Assembly (NCBI GenBank): GCA_021399445.1
Contig: JAJTUQ010000002.1
Location: 7,564,001-7,628,000 of the forward strand
Direction: 5' to 3'
Source: Xylogone sp. PMI_703
Taxonomy: Eukaryota; Ascomycota; Leotiomycetes
DNA length: 64,000 nucleotides
Part shown: piece by piece, positions 59,632 to 64,000 of the stretch
Layout of the letters: each line of letters begins with the position of its first letter
Position numbering within the stretch: position 1 is the stretch's first letter
Translations under genes and position numbers: made by a program
The notes under the pieces: generated by a model
What the model saw: the letters and a program-made list of their open reading frames with translations, nothing else
What the model was told of the DNA's origin: nothing
Database searches by the model: none

Positions 59632-60030
59632 CTAATTAAATTTATGTAAGATAATATGATGACTAATGTTTAGAAAAAAGATAGGAAACTTATAACAAAG
59701 TGCCAACTGGAGATTAGGAGAAACTCCCCAGGCGCTCCCCCGGAACCGCCGCTTGATATTCTTAACCTTGACGTCCAGCTGCGAATTGAACCAAAGGTTC
59801 AGCAGCCCAGCTCCTGCGCTGGTCGAGGTCCTGAAGTCATCTTTTCGCGTCTCCATTGAAGACCACTTTTGAACAAAGTTGCCCTCTGAGTGGATAATAC
59901 TGTCTAGAATCATCTTGCCGTGCTCCTGCGAGATGGTAAACTTATAGAAGTCATCAACCTCCCCGCTAGAATTTTCGCGGAAGTAGGCTAAGAGAGGAGC
60001 GTAATGTTCTAGCCAGGAGAGACATAGTTC
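59632..60030 (-). pseudogene. Fragment resembling the C-terminal half of the neighbouring orphan gene
   Basis: From a TAA at 60031-60033 an open frame on the minus strand runs to 59632. It encodes ELCLSWLEHYAPLLAYF, then FYKFTISQEHGKMI, NFVQKWSSMETRKDDF, a glycine/serine hydrophobic stretch (STSAGAGLLNLWFNS), and SAWGVSPNLQL. Order and spacing echo the protein at 61377-63016 (DSWAIEFSQPE, then KAGGGISVLGLF, then QYFNVTPGTW). The region before 60031 has no joinable exon and no start, so it appears to be a truncated paralogue. The similarity is by eye and weak; an unrelated gene fragment is possible. Confidence 0.4.
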
Positions 60031-61376
60031 TTATGGGTGATGGCGGAAGACGGCTGCTTTGAGCAGAATTCTGCTCAGCAATAGTTCTTTTATGGGATAT
60101 TCTGCGGAATGGTTGTTAAAAGAATTGAAAACGGGTGTGATAAAGGCTAGAGTCCCTCGCCGTGGCTACTCAAATCTGCCAGAGTTATACCATCAGGGAT
60201 GGGACGGACTCTGTGTCAGCAGCTACCCATACAAAAAGAGTTCAAAATACATGTATCGTCGGCAAAGTCTAATCTTAGCCGGGCTAGTTTAGCTCTGGTA
60301 GAGGTGAGAATATACGGTAGTATTACATGTCAACCAAGACCTTCTCCTTACCGTAAGTACAATGAAGGCCAAGCAAGTGCCAGTTTTCCTCCTTGTGGTT
60401 TTCTCAGTATAATGCCAATTTGCATACAAACGATTTGTATGATGAATCTGCTTGGGCGAACCAAGCAAACAGGAAACCTGGAGGACAGATTAATGCGAGC
60501 TTGCGTGGTATTGCAACCCTATTTTACTGGCGAACCAGTCAAAATATTGGCTGGAAAAAGACTTGGCGTGAAACAATGCTATCGAACAGTGCGACCACAC
60601 TCGCAGTTCGCTTTGGCCCACAGCGGAGGTCGATCGGGGCAGCACTTGAAGCCGCACACTCCGGATGGCCATCACCAGACAGAGTTAAATGGACAATAGA
60701 ACCGCCATGCACCTCCCAATGACGGAGTTGCGGTTGTTGGCTCCACAAATGTCAGGGCGTGATGCTGCTGAACGCCTGATGCAGTCCTGTCCTCAGCTGG
60801 CCTAGTTTGGGCAGCCTTGTGAAACTTCTGCTACATACGCCGCTTCGCCGGTGCACGAGAGGACCACGTAGCAGAAATTTCATCACTACCCGTTTCTAAC
60901 ACATAATCCCAACCGCTAATTAACACAGAGCGACCAAGAGTACAATACAGTGACAACATGATCCCAGATAAAAGCTTCTGGTGAGCACCCTACAGCTTCG
61001 CTAGTTGTAAATAGGTGAAATAAATAGATATGGGTTAGAGAAGTAGCTCCCCTTTCCAGTTGGGACTAGTGCCTATCTAACGGAACCGGGATTCCCATAG
61101 TAAGCAAATGTATAGAACTTTGACAGAACAATGAATACACGGGTTCTCGAGGTATATAATACTCAATATCAATTTTGTGCAGCATGCAAGTTTTAATCAA
61201 GAAACATATTTCACTCGGTAAATCTTTAAGTTGAGGGTGTTGAGTATTAGCTAAGACTAATTACGACGACCACCACAACTGTCTCAAAGTGGCTAGTTTT
61301 TGTTCTAGCTAGTATCCTGCAAAAAACGCATACCATTGAGGAAGCTACAGAGCAATCCTGATGGGCTACACCACGG
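60031..61376. other. 1.3 kb intergenic region with one hairpin
   Basis: The overlapping 166 and 109 codon frames near 60199-60722 show no domain content. Bases 60821-60834 and 60868-60881 form a 14 bp inverted repeat (GAAACTTCTGCTAC against GTAGCAGAAATTTC, one mismatch) around a 33 base loop. Nothing else is seen. Confidence 0.5.
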
Positions 61377-63016
61377 TTAGGTAGTCACAGCTTGACAGCG
61401 CACACCAAGGAGGGTGGAGTAGCCAAAGGTAGGAGTTGGAGAAACAGTCAGCTCGCCCTTCTCGTAATTCCAGCTCCCTGTCGAGGTCTGTGTACTGTCC
61501 TTCTTATCATACGAAGCTCCTGCATCGAAGCCAAAGATCCCATAGCGAACGCTGCCTTCACCTCCAGCTTTGACCTGTTTCTCATGGAGCTTGTTGAATT
61601 CTTCCTTGACCTGCCCTTCAAGCTTGCTGATAATAGTTAGACCTGAAGCGCATAAGAACTGCGTTGGGCGAATGAGAGCTTCCTCCTCAGGACTCAGACC
61701 GACGGTTTTGGGATAAGTTTTCTTAATCTGAGGAATATTCCTGTGACAGAGTTAAGAAAGGAAGCTTGAGGCAAATTTCTTAGATAATGAGTTACTTACC
61801 AGGTGCCGGGAGTGACATTAAAGTATTGTAGTTTTTTCCACTTCAACTGAATACTTACTTTACTCTTCTTCTCATCGAAATGAACTTTCTCATCCTTCGT
61901 CTCTGAACCTCCACTGCCACCGATGCGGAACAGGCCCAAGACACTGATACCACCACCAGCCTTGATATTTTCAAAGCCATACTCCTTCCAGCTTGTGGTA
62001 TTTCCTTGGTCAATTTCAAGTGTGATGCTATCAGTCTCCGGTTGGCTAAATTCGATCGCCCACGAATCCATAGTGGCTCGATATTGCGGGTCAATATTGT
62101 ACGCTGCCCGAAGGTAGAACGTGTCTGGCTCTTTAACCTGAGGATCCTTCGAACCGGTTTTCTGAGCCTTTTCGATGGCTTCAGCAACATCAAGAATTTG
62201 CTCGGGAGAGCAGCGCATTGTAACCCTGAATTTCGTAAGCTAAAATGAAAACAGTTGTAGGAAGCGGTGGGAGGCCCTTACCCATGGCTTTCTTGGGTCG
62301 GGTCTTTCGCGACCTGGCTCAGCTTCAGCAAGTCTGCTTGGTAGATCTGAGAGTTTGGTCCATATATCTGTGTTTTGAATAATATGTACTGAGAATTAAT
62401 GCTGTCATAATCTTGGATAGTCGCGAGGTATGTCTTGGCATTGGTCCGGCACCAGGTAGCAAAGTCAAGCTTCATATTCGGGTCATCGCGGATATCCTCC
62501 CTATAATCTCTCTTTGCAGCCCGCGCTCGGGCCCGCATATCATCCTCTGCTTTTCCTAGTCGAGCGAAGATAGCTTTCTCCTTCGTCAGGTCTTCGGCGG
62601 TAGGCTCTCTCTCCTATTTCTTGTGTGTAAGCATATTTTCGGAAATGGAAGGCAAGAGACACTCACAGGTTTGACATGGGTGAGATACCTAGGAATCAAT
62701 TTCTATGTAAATAATAACAAAAGGAAAAGGTAAAGGGTCCTTACGTGTAGAGAGCACGAACATAGCTGGTATTTCCAGCACCAGGAACATAAAGCGGGTC
62801 ATTTGTTTTCATCAAATTGTCGGCTTCGTTGTACAGATATTCATTGGTAGTGGACATGGGAATGTATCTAGAAGCAGGAATGCTTCGATTGGCATTGCTA
62901 GCGAGGTAGAAGTAATCTTTGCCCATGGTAGGATCACTCTTTCCTCCGCCAGCCTTTGTCTTGATGGCTTTAAAGTAGGCCAACCAGAAGAGCTCATTGG
63001 GGTCGGTGGTAACCAT
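61377..63016 (-). CDS. Orphan protein with two glycine-rich hydrophobic repeats (471 aa), family unknown
   Basis: Exons 63016-62745, 62688-62667, 62613-62282, 62225-61800 and 61740-61377 join in frame by GT-AG introns of 53-59 nt. The second exon is only 22 nt. There is no signal peptide. The N-terminal third is polar with KAGGGKSDPTMGK. The middle is a charged helical region (ARARAAKRDYREDIRDD). The C-terminal half is beta-rich and holds two related segments: KAGGGISVLGLFRIGGSGGS with following charged residues, then KAGGEGSVRYGIFGFDAGAS likewise. Each is preceded by an amphipathic stretch. YFNVTPGTW ends the first unit. This alternating Gly/Ser/hydrophobic pattern could be membrane-inserting hairpins or plain beta sandwich edges. 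I do not recognise the family. The neighbouring fragment at 59632-60030 looks like a partial paralogue. Confidence 0.75.
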
Positions 63017-64000
63017 TTCTACTTTTGGTTTTGAAGAAACTGATTTGAAATGTTGGTATTGTTACGTACAAATGCTATTGTCGGTGGAAGCGGATAGTAC
63101 TGATGAAAAGAAGTCAAGAACTCGGGTGGAAGAGGATCCCCGAAGAATTTATACACAAATTCACTTCCTAGTTCAAGTATCGAAGTTTTAAAATTGTACT
63201 ACTACAGTATGGATACATCATCTTGGCGTGTTTACTAGAGCGACAAGGTGGTGGGATGGAGCTGATGAATTTCACCAGCATTAGCTCTCATGAGGGGTTT
63301 ACCAAACGTATAGGGCTGCGTCAATGAAACAAAATATGCCAGTTGCACGAATAAGAATGCTAGCAGCGCGGGGTAAGTTTCAGTTTTAATGCGTGTTCCA
63401 TATTCAATAAGCAATAGTAATGACCTTGAAGAATAGTTAAGTTACACAACATGGGAAGAATGGACCAAACTTTAGTGAACAAATAGTTTCGAGATATGGT
63501 ATTATCATAATTCACACGTTAAGATCGACAAGTTGGGCAGCATTACATGAAAAGGAAATATGATATCCGGTGACTAGAGAAAAGAGATAAACATATCCTT
63601 GCAAGGTTTTAATCATTGGATAATGCACCGCCAATTGATCTATGCCTGTGCTGCGGAGATTCAGAGTGTGTAGTAAATTCGATGGAATTATACATAAATT
63701 TAAATGACATATTCTCTACCATACTAGGACTGGACAGCAGTCTCTGCTTATCTGAGCATTATATTCCTCAGCAGCCTTTTCAGGACCTAAAGTATCAAGC
63801 ACTGAGTAATGCAAATGCATATACTGAATAAGGGTTATAAAGATGAAACATCTGTACTGTCCGTAGTCTCGTAGCTATACAGAAGGTGTAGTGCAGTTAT
63901 CACGTAATATAATCTAAGTTGTGAAACGAGAGATTTCCTCCTTTCTAAGAAGGACAAAGGTCAATCTACAAACTAGCCTCTCATAGATAGACAGAATCAA
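63017..64000. other. Upstream region of orphan gene to window end, no gene seen
   Basis: AT-rich. The 71-codon frame at 63616-63831 lacks recognisable content. The nearest 200 bases are the presumed promoter of the orphan gene. Confidence 0.5.

Noticed and set aside
60199..60722. Two overlapping open frames of 166 and 109 codons
   Set aside because: Neither shows domain content, a signal peptide or splice continuity, and both strands are open here by chance.
60821..60881. Hairpin as a tRNA, small RNA or terminator
   Set aside because: A 14 bp stem with a 33 base loop lacks tRNA boxes; isolated hairpins of this size occur by chance.
1..64000. CRISPR arrays, rRNA and tRNA genes
   Set aside because: No regularly spaced repeats, no rRNA-like blocks and no convincing A/B-box pairs were seen on reading both strands; a tRNA could still be missed by eye.

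Overview
The window looks like chromosomal DNA of a filamentous ascomycete, most likely Eurotiales (Aspergillus/Penicillium type). This is inferred from gene style: multi-exon genes with 45-120 nt GT-AG introns and CTAAC/CTGAC-like branch points, long AT-rich intergenic stretches, and fungal families (C2H2 and Zn2Cys6 regulators with a fungal middle-homology domain, sedolisin protease, NACHT NTPase, GMC and flavin amine oxidases, GH16, GH79). No rRNA, tRNA, CRISPR array or complete transposon was recognised.

Layout. 0-3.9 kb: accessory DNA with a decayed small gene, an inverted-repeat rearrangement, one intact secreted protein gene and a 447 bp terminal-inverted-repeat unit. 4-9 kb: a seven-exon C2H2 regulator, a frameshifted relic and an intact metallophosphoesterase. 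9.5-13.7 kb: a secreted protein and an eight-exon sedolisin (S53) peptidase. 13.7-20.6 kb: a GC-richer segment with a ubiquitin-like/AN1 zinc-finger gene and a bacterial-type luciferase-like monooxygenase. 22.6-29.4 kb: a membrane-anchored aspartic-protease-like protein lacking its first catalytic Asp, then a NACHT STAND NTPase with a problematic splice junction. 29.7-40.6 kb: a regulator with C2H2, C2HC and Zn2Cys6 fingers, an eight-exon SDR with a 14 nt exon, an L-amino-acid-oxidase-type flavoenzyme and a Dal5-type MFS transporter. 41-59 kb: GH16 glucanase, NmrA-like reductase, Old Yellow Enzyme homologue, GH79 glycosidase, alpha/beta hydrolase, a GMC oxidoreductase broken by one in-frame TGA, and a type II membrane glycosyltransferase. 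59.6-63 kb: an orphan gene of unknown family beside a fragment that resembles its C-terminal half.

Working together (inference). SDR, amine oxidase and transporter, with a regulator upstream, could form a small amine/amino-acid catabolic group. The NmrA/OYE divergent pair and GMC enzyme resemble tailoring enzymes of secondary metabolism, but no PKS, NRPS, terpene synthase or prenyltransferase backbone is visible. The broken genes and relics suggest a region of fast gene turnover.

Exon models were assembled by hand from frame continuity and splice sites, so joined models are predictions. I checked start codons individually and moved them to a true ATG where the longest open frame began at a non-ATG codon.
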